Origin: Bifidobacterium olomucense
GTDB taxonomy: Bacteria > Actinomycetota > Actinomycetes > Actinomycetales > Bifidobacteriaceae
Reading direction: 5' to 3'
Assembly (NCBI RefSeq): GCF_012932375.1
Contig: NZ_JAAIIG010000006.1
Span: 124,001 to 188,000 of the forward strand
Length of the DNA: 64,000 bases
Below, in pieces: positions 46,517 through 55,957 of the stretch. A program made the position numbers and the translations under genes. A model generated the notes under the pieces. That model saw nothing but the letters and a program-made list of their open reading frames with translations. It was not told the origin of the DNA and ran no database searches. How positions within the stretch are numbered: position 1 is the first letter of the stretch; each line of letters begins with the position of its first letter.

Positions 46517-47803
46517 TTACTTCACGCGCTTGATCATCATGATCAGCACGGCACCGATCACAGAGACCGCGGCGCATACCGGGAACAGGCCATAGTAGCT
46601 GCCACCGGACACGAGCACGATGGCGGCGGCCACGATCGGGCCGAGCAGCTGGGAACCGGTGTTGGCGAGGTTCAGAATGCCCAGATCCTTGGCGGCGTTC
46701 TCGGCGTTCGGCAGCACCTCGATGTTCAGCGCCTGATCGACGGCGAAGAAGATGCCCATACCAAGGCCAGCGATGGCACCGTAGGCGACCATGGTCCACG
46801 GAGCGCTGGAAACCATGGGCATGGCCACGCCGATGGCCACCAGCAGGGCGGCGAACGCCACCGGAATCTTACGGCTCTTGATCTTGTCGGAGATCGGGCC
46901 GGCGACGATGGACATCACGATGGCGGTGACCATGAGCAGCATCGAGATAATGGACACGTACTTCTTCTGGCCGGCGGTATCGAGATGAATGTAATCGCTC
47001 AGGATGTAAAGCTGATAGGCCATGATGGCGGTGGTGGCGGTGTTCACCAGCATCTTGCCGAACAGGGCGAGGTAGAAGTCGCGGCAATCCTTGACCGGGA
47101 AGATGAAGTGCTGCACGAACATATCCCAGGTGAAGCTCTTCTTCTCCATGCCGAGGCTGGACTGTTCACGCATGAGCAGCACGGTGATCGGACCGCACAG
47201 CAGTGTGAGCACGCTCATCACGATGATGCCGGTGCCGATCTTCGGGCCAAGGAACTGGGCACCGACGAGCTGGCCACCGTACTGGCCGATCACGTAGCCG
47301 AATGCGTAGATGGAAGAGATCAGGCCACGGTGCTTAGGCGCCACACGATCGGCGATGGCCGCGACGATCGGGGCGACGAGCGCGTTGAGGAAGACCTGGT
47401 ACAGGCACCATGAAACCACCAGCAGCGGCACGGTCTGCACGGCGTTGAAGACGAGCAGCATCACGAAGCAGCCGACGGAGCCGACGATCAGCCACGGGGT
47501 ACGGCGACCCCAACGACTGCGGGTAAGGTCAGACAGGCCGCCGATGATGATGTTGGCGAGCGTGGCGAACACCATTGCGGAGCCGGACAGCAATGCGATG
47601 ATGCTGGCCTTGTTCGCCGGATCGATGATTTCGACCTTGGCCGGCAGCAGCACGGCGTTTACGCCAAGGTACGGGCCGAGCCACAGCATGGCGCCGAGGG
47701 CCGTTGCAACGCCAATGAGAATAGGGGCTTTGGGCTGCTCATCATCGCTTACTGAGCCAGTCCACGCTTTCGAGGCTGTTGATACCGCTTCAGAAACGGA
47801 CAT
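46517..47803 (-). CDS. MFS transporter paired with the GH30 enzyme
   Basis: Twelve-helix sugar transporter of 428 residues, paralogue of ScrT: GGLSDLTRSRWGRRTPWLIV in the 2-3 loop and NIEVLPNAENAAKDLGILNL near helix 10. It should import the oligosaccharide cut by the GH30 protein encoded 153 bp downstream. ATG 47803 follows AAAGGAG; the in-frame extension to 47848 is not family-like. A palindromic site 110 bp upstream (47913-47930) and the matching site before GH30 suggest coordinated control. Confidence 0.88.
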   Translation of the reverse strand: MSVSEAVSTASKAWTGSVSDDEQPKAPILIGVATALGAMLWLGPYLGVNAVLLPAKVEIIDPANKASIIALLSGSAMVFATLANIIIGGLSDLTRSRWGRRTPWLIVGSVGCFVMLLVFNAVQTVPLLVVSWCLYQVFLNALVAPIVAAIADRVAPKHRGLISSIYAFGYVIGQYGGQLVGAQFLGPKIGTGIIVMSVLTLLCGPITVLLMREQSSLGMEKKSFTWDMFVQHFIFPVKDCRDFYLALFGKMLVNTATTAIMAYQLYILSDYIHLDTAGQKKYVSIISMLLMVTAIVMSIVAGPISDKIKSRKIPVAFAALLVAIGVAMPMVSSAPWTMVAYGAIAGLGMGIFFAVDQALNIEVLPNAENAAKDLGILNLANTGSQLLGPIVAAAIVLVSGGSYYGLFPVCAAVSVIGAVLIMMIKRVK

Positions 47804-47912
47804 CGTTACTCCTTTGTTGCCATCGACTCGGCTCGCACTGTTCTGCAATGAACCAGCACCATCACTATGCGCAGTCGAAGCGATGTTCTGTTGTTGACGA
47901 TGACCACTTTAC

Positions 47913-47935
47913 ACTTAATGACTATTAAGTCAAAT
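47913..47935. promoter_or_regulatory. palindromic operator before the MFS gene
   Basis: ACTTAAT-GACT-ATTAAGT is a perfect 7-bp inverted repeat with a 4-bp centre, extended by CAAA on the right. It is the more symmetric of the two similar sites in this locus. Confidence 0.6.
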
Positions 47936-48036
47936 CGGAAAACAAGGCCTCTCAGCAGGGCGTTTCGCTTGGAATCATGCGGTTTCCGCGCATTCACACG
48001 CAGCATTACAGCAAACAAACCCAAGAAAAATCATCC

Positions 48037-48067
48037 GGCGAATAGCCGCATCATGCGGCTGTTCGCC
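48037..48067 (-). terminator. metal ATPase terminator
   Basis: GGCGAATAGCCGCAT pairs with ATGCGGCTGTTCGCC with one wobble around a single C. On the minus strand GGATGATTTTTC follows. About 40 bp past the stop. Confidence 0.75.
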
Positions 48068-48104
48068 AGGGCAGGTCCTCAAGCCGGCCGAAGAACCGCC
48101 TTGC

Positions 48105-50420
48105 TCATCGCCGGTCCAGCACGGCGGTGAGGGCCCAGAGGATGCTCACCACGTCGATGGCCTCCTGCAGGAAGGCACCGACTACCACCGGGATCAGGTT
48201 GAACGCGGCGGCGATCATGCCGATCACCGCCAGCACGAGTCCGGCGACCACGGCCTGCAGCATGATGTGCTTGGTACGTCGGGCGATGGCGATGGCGCGC
48301 GGCACGGCGGCGATATCGTCGTTCATGATCACCACCTGCGCGCTTTCCGAAGCGGCGGTGGAGGTGCCGTCGGTAATCGCGACGCCGAGGTCGGCTGCGA
48401 CCAGCACCGGCGCATCGTTCACACCGTCGCCCACCATCATTGTGACGGGCTTCGCCATGAAGTCCTTACCGGCCGGGACTCCTGTGCGAGGCACGGACAG
48501 GGCGCGCCCATCCGGCCTGTCACCGGAGCCGTCCCGAGTCGCCGCCGACACTGCGGCCACCTTGTCTTCCGGGAACAGTTCGGCGTGAACTTCGTCGATG
48601 CCGACTTCGCGCGCGATGATCTCCGCCGAAGCGCGCTTGTCTCCGGTGAGCATCGCGAGCTTGGAAACACCGAGCCCATGCAGGGCGGCGAGCGCGGCCT
48701 TGGCGTTGGCGCGCGGCACATCGCGCAACACAATGCGGGCGATCAACTGACCGTCCACCGACATATAGGACGCCATCTCATCCGGCTGCAGCATCCCGAA
48801 TCGCGTGCGCAAATCCGCGGAATTTCGGGCCTTACCGGCAAGTCCCGGGGAGTCAGCGTCCGCCGCCCGACGGGAGTCCGCAACGCCACCCGCGGCCGCC
48901 GGCAAGAAGCCGTCCTCCTGCGCGGCCGCAAACGACAGCCGCCCGACACGGACCGCATGTCCGTTCACTGTACCGGACACGCCCTTGCCGGCCGTCTCCT
49001 CGATGTTCTTGACCACCGGATAGTCGCGGCCATGGCCCGGCATGCCGGCCTCCGGCTCCGGACAGTCACGCTGGCCGGCCGCGAACCGGGCGCGCAATCG
49101 AGCCATCGCCTCCGCACCGGCCTTCGCGATACCTTTGGACAGAATGTGCACCGAGTAGCCCTCGACCACACCGGCCATCATCAGCACATGATCCTCATTC
49201 AGTTGCGTTTCCACGCCCGGCAACATCTCCACGCGCACCACCTGCGGCTGCTTGACCGTAAGCGTACCGGTTTTGTCGAAGAACACCTGCGTGACTCGGC
49301 CCAAGTTTTCCAGCACATCCTGGGTTTTGATGAGCACGCCGGCCGCCGCCAAGCGCGACGTACCGGCGATGTACGCCACAGGCGCGGCAATCAGCAGCGG
49401 ACAGGGCGTGGCGAGCACCAACACCTGCGCGAATCGCGTCGGGATGCCGGACACAGCCCAAGCGACACCAGCAATCACCAACGCAAGCACGGTGAACGGC
49501 ACCGCCAGCCGGTCGGCGGTTTTGACCACGGCCGGACGGGATTCCTGAGCGGACTCCACCAACTGCAAGATGCGCTGATACTGCGATTCGGCGGCCGGCT
49601 GGGTGGCGCGCATGGTAAGCGCCGCCGACCCGTTCACCGCGCCAGACATCACGCGGGCACCGGCGAACACCGTACGCGGCACCGGCTCACCGTTGATCGC
49701 GCTCAGGTCGAGTGTCGCCTCGCCGGAGAGCAACTCGCCGTCCACCGGTACGATTTCGCCCGGCAACACCATCAGTACATCGCCCGGCTGCACTTGGGCG
49801 ACCGGGACCGTGGCGAATCGCTGGGCCGCCGCGAAACGAGCGGATGAAGTATGACGGAAGCCGTCGTTTGCCGAATCGGTTTGGATTTTGCCGCGGCCCA
49901 CGCCGGGCAGGGTGACGACGTGCGCGGTCTGCGGGGCGGCTTTGACCAGCGCGGTCAGACTGTGCTCGGCTTTGCTTTGCGCATACTCTTCGATGGCTTC
50001 GCCTGAGGTGATCATCAACGTCACGGCCCAGCTGGCCCAGTATTCGTGAACCGCCACGGTGGACAGCATCGCCATCACCGCCAGTAGGTCAACGCCCACC
50101 TGGCCATTGCGGATGTCGTCGATCATGCCGCGGATTGTGTCCGTCACGATGATCAGTACCAGCGCAATCACCAGCCACTGCCCCACGCCGGGATCACCCA
50201 GGACGGGAATCGCAATCGAGGAAGCGGAAGCCGCGCCGTGTTGTGCGGGCTGTGCGGACAGACTGGACTGTCCAGCCACAGCGGCATCCCATGGACGCCA
50301 CTGGCCCAGTACAGCCAACGGAATTGCGGTAACGACAACTACGGGCAGCATGGGCACCAGTCGGCAGACGCGCACGACGGCGGCACATAATCGTTGGAAG
50401 AATCGGATGAGACTACGCAT
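48105..50420 (-). CDS. heavy-metal P1B-type ATPase
   Basis: Membrane pump of 771 residues. Phosphorylation motif FDKTGTLTV (Asp near 381), ion-path motif ATPCPLLIAAP (near 341) with CPL in place of the usual CPC or CPH, TGD in LAMLTGDKRAS and hinge VGDGVNDAPVL (near 664). The A-domain motif is DLSAINGEPVPR. CPL with no N-terminal metal-binding domain is an unusual P1B subtype; metal specificity cannot be read. ATG 50420 follows GGAGCATGAG; the extension to 50537 is not family-like. In the nucleotide-binding region, 530-590, is an inserted Ala/Asp/Gly-rich stretch. Confidence 0.9.
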   Translation of the reverse strand: MRSLIRFFQRLCAAVVRVCRLVPMLPVVVVTAIPLAVLGQWRPWDAAVAGQSSLSAQPAQHGAASASSIAIPVLGDPGVGQWLVIALVLIIVTDTIRGMIDDIRNGQVGVDLLAVMAMLSTVAVHEYWASWAVTLMITSGEAIEEYAQSKAEHSLTALVKAAPQTAHVVTLPGVGRGKIQTDSANDGFRHTSSARFAAAQRFATVPVAQVQPGDVLMVLPGEIVPVDGELLSGEATLDLSAINGEPVPRTVFAGARVMSGAVNGSAALTMRATQPAAESQYQRILQLVESAQESRPAVVKTADRLAVPFTVLALVIAGVAWAVSGIPTRFAQVLVLATPCPLLIAAPVAYIAGTSRLAAAGVLIKTQDVLENLGRVTQVFFDKTGTLTVKQPQVVRVEMLPGVETQLNEDHVLMMAGVVEGYSVHILSKGIAKAGAEAMARLRARFAAGQRDCPEPEAGMPGHGRDYPVVKNIEETAGKGVSGTVNGHAVRVGRLSFAAAQEDGFLPAAAGGVADSRRAADADSPGLAGKARNSADLRTRFGMLQPDEMASYMSVDGQLIARIVLRDVPRANAKAALAALHGLGVSKLAMLTGDKRASAEIIAREVGIDEVHAELFPEDKVAAVSAATRDGSGDRPDGRALSVPRTGVPAGKDFMAKPVTMMVGDGVNDAPVLVAADLGVAITDGTSTAASESAQVVIMNDDIAAVPRAIAIARRTKHIMLQAVVAGLVLAVIGMIAAAFNLIPVVVGAFLQEAIDVVSILWALTAVLDRR

Positions 50421-50980
50421 CTCATGCTCCTTACTCTTGTATACGGGGCCGATCGCTGCGGTCGTCTGTCGCAGCGAGACGGCGGGCGCGCGGACGGATG
50501 CGGGTATGCAGTCGCGTGGCCAGCCGGTAATCGGCACATGGTCACGCCTTGTTAACCCACCGGCGTCTATGCCGAACAGCTTGGGCGAGGGTTTTCGATC
50601 CCGTTTCCGCGAGCTGCGTCTGCGCGACTTTCCGATACACGGCGTAAAGAATTATTCAGTTTTTTGCAGTGCGTTTGCAGTGCGTTCCTGCGGTGCATTC
50701 CTGCAACGCGTTCCTGCGGTGCAGTGCGACACATCGCAATATATCGCGCCGCATTAGTCATGTTGCCGGAAGCGGCGGACTTTTGCGCACGCGTCGTCCA
50801 TAAACGCACGCAAAAGGGCCGTGGGGGATCGCCCTCCACGGCCCTTTGGTTGTCCGACATGGCGTTCAGCGGCGGCCGCCCAACGCCATGTGACGTGTTG
50901 TTCAGCAATATTCAGCTGTGTTCAGTTATGTACTATGTACGGCCTGCGCCCGGGCCACGCTCGGGTTGCCGGCTGGCGGT
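50421..50980. other. 560-bp region between the metal ATPase and htrA
   Basis: Contains a short imperfect repeat of GTTCCTGCGGTGCA-type words (50680-50735), and the htrA terminator at 50813-50847. No gene supported. Confidence 0.6.
50813..50847 (-). terminator. htrA terminator
   Basis: AAAGGGCCGTGG pairs with CCACGGCCCTTT, 12 bp, around GGGATCGCCCT. On the minus strand TTGCGTGCG follows. About 130 bp past the htrA stop. Confidence 0.7.
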
Positions 50981-52969
50981 TTACCACAGGCCGAACGGAT
51001 CGGAGAAGCCACCGTCGCCGTAACCGTCAGAACCGTTGCCGTTCTGGTCGTTCTGTCCGTTGCCGTTCTGGTTATTGCCATTACCGTTCGAATCATTGCC
51101 ATTCGAACCGTTCGAGCTGGACGAGCCGTTGACGCTGGATTCCTCCTGATCGAGGGTTACCTCCACGTCCATCGTCTTGCCGTCGCGCACGATGGTCAGC
51201 GTCACCTTGTCGTTCAACGCGGCGGCGCGCACGAAGCCGAGCAGCGAGTAATTGTTGTTGACCGCGTTGCCGTTGAAGGCCACGATCGTATCGCCTTCCT
51301 TCAGACCGGCCTTGTCGGCCGGGCCGCCGGAGACGACCGCGGAACCGCCGACGGACGGCTTGGTGATGGTCGCGCCGCCACGGGTCACGCCGTCTGCCTC
51401 AACGGTGTCGGACTTGATGGTCACGCCAAGCGCCACATGCGTCACCGAACCGTTGCTGATGATCTCATTGGCCACGCGCTTGACCAGGTTGGACGGAATC
51501 GCGAAGCCGATGCCGATGGAACCGGCGGTGTCGGAGGAGGTGGCGGTGGAGGCGATGGACGAGTTGATGCCAATCACCTGACCGGCACCGTTAAAGGTCG
51601 GGCCGCCGGAGTTGCCGGGGTTGATGGCCGCGTCGATCTGCACGGCGTTGGTCACGACCTCGTTGTTGTTATCGTCGGTCACGCTCACCGGACGGTTCAG
51701 AGCGGAGACGATGCCGGTGGTGGCGGTGTCGTCGTAGCCGAGCGGATTGCCGATGGCCATCACGCTTTCGCCCACGGCGAGCTTGTCGGAGTCCGCGAAT
51801 TCCACAGGCGTCAGGTCGCTCGGCGGGTTGTCGAGCTTGATCACGGCCAGATCAGTGGTGGTATCGGTGCCGACCAGCTTGGCGGAGTACATCGTGCCGT
51901 TGGCCAGCGTGACCGCGATGGACTGCGCGCCGGAAATCACGTGATTGTTGGTCACGATGTGGCCCTCGGTGTCAAGGATGGCGCCGGAACCCTTGGCCGT
52001 GCCGTTGGAAAGCGTGGTCTGGATGGAGACCACGGAGTTGGACACGGACGACGCGACGGACGTCCAGTCCACAGCCTGCCCGCTCTTGGCGGTGGCGGAG
52101 CCGGAACCGGACTTGTTCGAAGTGACGTTCGACAGCGAGCTGGTGGACGGCAGGTTAATCCAGCCGTTGGTCAGCGCCGCGTACCCGAGGCCGAGGCACA
52201 GCGCGGCAGACACCACTGCGGCGATAATCGCGGTGACGACGATGCCGACGGCCTTGGAACCGCCGTGATGGGCCGGCTGGCCCGGGTTGCCATTGCTCGG
52301 ACCGTTCGGGGCGGACGGACCGTTCGGGGTGTTCGGAGCACCTGCACCGAACAGGCCCTGCGGAGCGAACGGATTGCCGTTGCCCTGGGCGGAATTCTGC
52401 GGCTGCGGGTTGAACGGGTTGCCGTTGCCGCTCTGCGCAGACTGCTGGCCCGGCTGCGGCTGCGGGTTGTTGGTGAAGTACGGATTGCGGTTGCCCGGCT
52501 GACCCGGCTGCGGCTGAGCAGCCTGACCAAACGGCAACGGCTGGGTGGCCTGACCGTTGAATGCGGGCTGAGACGAGGCACTCGGAGTGGACGCAGTGGG
52601 GGCCGGGCCGTACGCGCCGTACTCCGGAGCCGGGCGGTACAGCGGTGCGGTGGGAGCCTCAGACTGGCCAGCGTTGGGCGCGGCGGCACCGGCCGGGGTG
52701 CCGGCGGGAGCGGAAGAGACCACCGTGCTCTCACCCTTGGCGGCGGCATAATCCGGAACCGGGTCGATGGCCGTCGTCGCGGTCGTATCCGGCTGGGCTG
52801 CGGTCTGGGTCGGCAGAACCTGCGTAGCCGGCTGCGCGCCGCCAGCCTCGGGATGTTCCGTATTCAGCGTTTGCGTTTGTTGCGTTTGCTCAGAAGTCTC
52901 GCCAGAATTTGGCGTTTGGCCGTTCTGCGGGGTCTGGTCGACGCCCTGCGGGTTGAATTCGTCAGCCAT
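50981..52969 (-). CDS. htrA: membrane-anchored HtrA/DegP-type serine protease
   Basis: Extracytoplasmic quality-control protease, 662 residues. A Pro/Gln/Asn/Ala-rich cytosolic N-terminus of about 240 residues precedes one transmembrane helix (AVGIVVTAIIAAVVSAALCL). The trypsin-like domain has His344 in IVTNNHVISG, Asp373 in TTDLAVIKLD and Ser454 in NPGNSGGPTF. A PDZ domain (about 500-610, GPADKAGLKEGDTIVAFNG) and a Ser/Asn/Gly-rich tail follow. ATG 52969 is used because AAGGAG is five bases upstream; the GTG one codon earlier is too close. The C-terminal tail encodes a repetitive NGNGQND-type run. Confidence 0.94.
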   Translation of the reverse strand: MADEFNPQGVDQTPQNGQTPNSGETSEQTQQTQTLNTEHPEAGGAQPATQVLPTQTAAQPDTTATTAIDPVPDYAAAKGESTVVSSAPAGTPAGAAAPNAGQSEAPTAPLYRPAPEYGAYGPAPTASTPSASSQPAFNGQATQPLPFGQAAQPQPGQPGNRNPYFTNNPQPQPGQQSAQSGNGNPFNPQPQNSAQGNGNPFAPQGLFGAGAPNTPNGPSAPNGPSNGNPGQPAHHGGSKAVGIVVTAIIAAVVSAALCLGLGYAALTNGWINLPSTSSLSNVTSNKSGSGSATAKSGQAVDWTSVASSVSNSVVSIQTTLSNGTAKGSGAILDTEGHIVTNNHVISGAQSIAVTLANGTMYSAKLVGTDTTTDLAVIKLDNPPSDLTPVEFADSDKLAVGESVMAIGNPLGYDDTATTGIVSALNRPVSVTDDNNNEVVTNAVQIDAAINPGNSGGPTFNGAGQVIGINSSIASTATSSDTAGSIGIGFAIPSNLVKRVANEIISNGSVTHVALGVTIKSDTVEADGVTRGGATITKPSVGGSAVVSGGPADKAGLKEGDTIVAFNGNAVNNNYSLLGFVRAAALNDKVTLTIVRDGKTMDVEVTLDQEESSVNGSSSSNGSNGNDSNGNGNNQNGNGQNDQNGNGSDGYGDGGFSDPFGLW

Positions 52970-53473
52970 CACTGCTCCTTTTTCTAAAATCTCATCACGC
53001 TCAGCAGCGCAGCCAAGCCCTGTGGCTGTATTGCGTTCAATCGGCTGCGCCTCTTGTGTGCTACCTCTGTAGTAAAGGCAGTCAATCTGGAGGTTTTCTG
53101 AATGTTGATTGAAAGTCTATAAGTAATCTGCGCAGAGTCATATGGGTATTGGTGTCTATCGCGCTTACAAGGGGCCGATATCCGCGGCCGGGAACATCTA
53201 TCTGCGTTACAAGGGGCTGGTCCGGAACGATAACACCCCCTATTCGGCCCATACGCCAACGCTGTTACGCCGTTTTAGTCGTGTGACTACTGAACGAGCA
53301 GCCCCTTGTAACGCAGATAGACATTCCGAACACCGGAAATCAGCCCCTTGTACGCAAGATAGGGCGTAAGACTTTTTCCGCATCGGCACTTCTCGCCATT
53401 CCACCCCCCTTTGCCCCCATTGGTTCCTCGCAGAGGCTTCACCTTTTCCGCCCCTTTTGCCTAAAGTGAACAT
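52970..53473. other. 504-bp region between divergent htrA and tgt
   Basis: Promoters of both genes plus the nested palindromic element (53155-53366). Very short ORFs with ALQGA words are the element read as protein. No gene. Confidence 0.6.
53155..53366. repeat. nested palindromic element, copy A
   Basis: About 210 bp. A perfect inverted repeat pairs 53198-53219 with 53299-53320 (CTATCTGCGTTACAAGGGGC start). A second, weaker copy of each arm lies outside (53156-53177 and about 53343-53362). The middle, GGAACGATAACACC..CTATTCGGCC, is shared with copy B at 62316-62520. Looks like a MITE-like or structural repeat. Confidence 0.8.
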
Positions 53474-54799
53474 ATGAGCGAACGTACAGCGACAGGACTG
53501 CTTAATCATCCACGCGGTGCCGAACCCGGCAAACCCGGCGACCGCAGCGCATTCAGTTTCGAAACCGTCACCCGACTTTCTTCCACGGCGGACGGCTTGG
53601 GCCGCGACGGTGCCCGATATGGCCGCACCGGCATCATCCACACACCGCACGGCGACATCAAAACGCCTGCGTTCGTGCCAGTCGGCACACAGGCCGCAAT
53701 GAAAGCCGTGCTGCCCGAACAGATGAAGGATCTGGGAGCGCAATGTCTGCTCGCCAACGCCTTCCATCTCTTCGAACGCCCCGGCGAAGACGTACTAGAC
53801 GCGGCCGGCGGCTTGGCACGTTTCATGAACTGGGACGGACCGACCTTCACCGATTCGGGCGGCTTCCAAGTGATGTCGCTGGGTGTGGGGTTCAAGAAAA
53901 CCCTCGCCATGGACGTGACCGGCATGAAATCCGACGACATCATCGCCAAGGGCAAGGAGCGTCTGGCATGGGTGGACGAAGATGGCGTTACGTTCAAGTC
54001 TCCGCTCAACGGCAGCTCTCATCGTTTCTCCGCTGAAATTTCGATGGGCATTCAGCACAAGCTCGGCGCGGACATCATGTTCGCGTTCGACGAGCTGACC
54101 ACGTTGATGAACACCCGCTCCTATCAGGAAGACTCGGTGGAGCGTACGTTCCGTTGGGCCAAGCGTTGTGTGGCAGAGCACGAGCGGCTTACCGCCGAGC
54201 GTCTGGGCAAGCCATATCAGGCGTTGTACGGCGTGGTGCAGGGCGCGAATTACGAAGATCTGCGCCGCCATGCGGCCGAGCAGATCGCTTCGCTTGATTT
54301 CGACGGCGTGGGCATCGGCGGCGCGATCGAAAAGCGCATCATCGGCAATACATGCGCATGGATCTGCGACGCGATGCCGGAAAACCGACCGCGCCACGTG
54401 CTGGGCATCGCCTCCGTGGACGACATCTTCGCCTGCGTGGAGAACGGCGGCGACACGTTCGACTGCGTTGCGCCCGCCCGGTGCGCGCGCAACGGCGCCA
54501 TCTACACCCGTTCCGGCCGATACAACATCAAGCGCGCCGAGAACAAGTTCAATTTCGAGCCGCTGGAGGAGGGCTGCGACTGCTACACATGCCGCAACTA
54601 TTCACGCGCTTACGTGGATCATCTGCTGCGCGCCCGCGAATTCAACGGGTTCACGCTGGCCACCATCCACAACGAGCACTTCTTCGTGAAACTGCTGGAC
54701 GATATCCGCGCTTCGATCGACGGCGGATACTTCGACGAATTCCGCGACGAAACGCTGGCGCACTTCTACGGCGACGGCGAACGCCGGCCGGGACTGTGA
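53474..54799 (+). CDS. tgt: tRNA-guanine transglycosylase
   Basis: Exchanges guanine 34 of tRNAs (Asp, Asn, His, Tyr) for a queuosine precursor. 441 residues: MKAVLPEQMKDLGAQCLLAN, TDSGGFQVMSL (substrate-binding Asp), FDELTTL with catalytic Asp-type motif downstream, GGAIEKRI and the zinc cluster DCYTCRNYSRAYVDHL. About 60 residues extend the N-terminus. No queuosine-synthesis gene is visible here. Divergent from htrA. Confidence 0.95.
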   Translation: MSERTATGLLNHPRGAEPGKPGDRSAFSFETVTRLSSTADGLGRDGARYGRTGIIHTPHGDIKTPAFVPVGTQAAMKAVLPEQMKDLGAQCLLANAFHLFERPGEDVLDAAGGLARFMNWDGPTFTDSGGFQVMSLGVGFKKTLAMDVTGMKSDDIIAKGKERLAWVDEDGVTFKSPLNGSSHRFSAEISMGIQHKLGADIMFAFDELTTLMNTRSYQEDSVERTFRWAKRCVAEHERLTAERLGKPYQALYGVVQGANYEDLRRHAAEQIASLDFDGVGIGGAIEKRIIGNTCAWICDAMPENRPRHVLGIASVDDIFACVENGGDTFDCVAPARCARNGAIYTRSGRYNIKRAENKFNFEPLEEGCDCYTCRNYSRAYVDHLLRAREFNGFTLATIHNEHFFVKLLDDIRASIDGGYFDEFRDETLAHFYGDGERRPGL

Positions 54800-54967
54800 T
54801 CGGCTACGGGTTTTCTGACTCTTCCCCGGTCCTTTGCCCCGCTTACAGCACTGCGTTGCGACAGGCGGAAAGGCAAAGGACTACACAGCAGAAACAAATG
54901 AGGTCAGGCAGCAGCACGCCAGCAACGAGACCAGCAAAGAGAAACGGCAACAGTGAGGTAGTCACTC

Positions 54968-55696
54968 ATGGATCTTTTGGAAGCGATTGAGGCGAGGCAC
55001 GCCATTCGCGCGTATACGGACGAGCCGGTTGCGGCGGATACACTGACCGCACTGGAATCGGATATCGCGCGATGGAATGAGGAAAGTGGCCTGCATATGC
55101 AGATCGGCGCCGGATTGGACGACGCGTTCTGCGGCCTGAAAACGCATTATGGGCGATTCCAAGGCGTGCATAACGCCATTGCGCTTATCTGCCCTGCCGC
55201 CGGTAGCGTGGCGAATGGCGAGGCCGCTTTGTCGCCCGAGGAGGCGGCGCTACAGGAGCGAGTCGGCTATTACGGCGAAATGGCGGCGTTGAGGGCCGTG
55301 CAGCTGGAACTACAGACGTCATGGGCGGTATTGGACGGTGCCGCAGCGGCGGCAAATCCGTGGTGGACGTTGACCGAAGGCGAGACCGCAGTATGGATGA
55401 TCGCGTTCGGCCATGGCGCGCGGGCTGCGGGCCGACGCCGCACGAAGCCGATGGAAACGCTGGCGAGCGTGCCGGGCGATGATTTCAGTCAGGCACCTGA
55501 TTGGTTTACCGCCGGCATGGAAGCCGCGATGGCCGCACCCACTTCGCTCAGTCAGCAGCCATTCCATTTCACGCTCAACGATGACGGAACCGTGAGCGCC
55601 GAAGCCCTCGATGGCTTGTTCGCTCATGTGGGCCTCGGCACAGCCAAATGTCACTTTGAGATCGGTGCCGCACCGCACCACGTGGAGTGGCGTTAA
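54968..55696 (+). CDS. nitroreductase-family protein
   Basis: FMN oxidoreductase of 242 residues. LLEAIEARHAIRAYTDEPV is the classical nitroreductase N-terminus with the FMN-binding RHAIR, and WFTAGMEAAMAAPTSLSQQP the central region with its conserved Ala-Pro-Thr. Substrate unknown; candidates are quinones, nitroaromatics or flavins. GAGG precedes the ATG. It follows tgt on the same strand with a 168-bp gap. Confidence 0.88.
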   Translation: MDLLEAIEARHAIRAYTDEPVAADTLTALESDIARWNEESGLHMQIGAGLDDAFCGLKTHYGRFQGVHNAIALICPAAGSVANGEAALSPEEAALQERVGYYGEMAALRAVQLELQTSWAVLDGAAAAANPWWTLTEGETAVWMIAFGHGARAAGRRRTKPMETLASVPGDDFSQAPDWFTAGMEAAMAAPTSLSQQPFHFTLNDDGTVSAEALDGLFAHVGLGTAKCHFEIGAAPHHVEWR

Positions 55697-55823
55697 ACGC
55701 ATCCATCCGGCGCGACGCAATGCGGCACGAAGGTCTACGAAACGACACGACAGAACGCGACACGCCGAAAACCGCCCTGATTTGCATCTCGGCCAGAAGC
55801 AGTGCTAAGTTATCCACTTGTCT

Positions 55824-55906
55824 GCGAGTGTGGCGGAATGGTAGACGCGCTGTCTTCAGGTGGCAGTGAGTGTATGCTCGTGGGGGTTCAACTCCCCCCA
55901 CTCGCA
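55824..55906 (+). tRNA. tRNA-Leu(CAG)
   Basis: Acceptor GCGAGTG pairs with CACTCGC. The anticodon stem CTGTC/GGCAG (one G-T) flanks loop TTCAGGT, anticodon CAG. A short variable arm TGAGTGTATGCTCG follows, then T-arm GGGGG-TTCAACT-CCCCC. Discriminator A; CCA is not encoded. Class II architecture fits Leu. Confidence 0.95.
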
Positions 55907-55915
55907 CGCAGGAGC

Positions 55916-55957
55916 GAAAGCCCCGAACCGTTGAAATACCAACGGTTCGGGGCTTTC
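55916..55957 (+). terminator. tRNA-Leu terminator
   Basis: GAAAGCCCCGAACCGTT pairs with AACGGTTCGGGGCTTTC around GAAATACC. It starts ten bases after the tRNA. Confidence 0.85.

Larger units (their letters stand above)
47804..48104. other. intergenic region before the MFS gene and after the metal ATPase
   Basis: 301 bp. Contains the operator-like palindrome and the MFS promoter on the minus strand at left and the metal-ATPase terminator at right. AT-rich at 47885-47940. No gene. Confidence 0.6.

Noticed and set aside
55824..55906. tRNA-Leu as an integration site
   Set aside because: No repeated tRNA 3' end, integrase or phage gene lies within reach.
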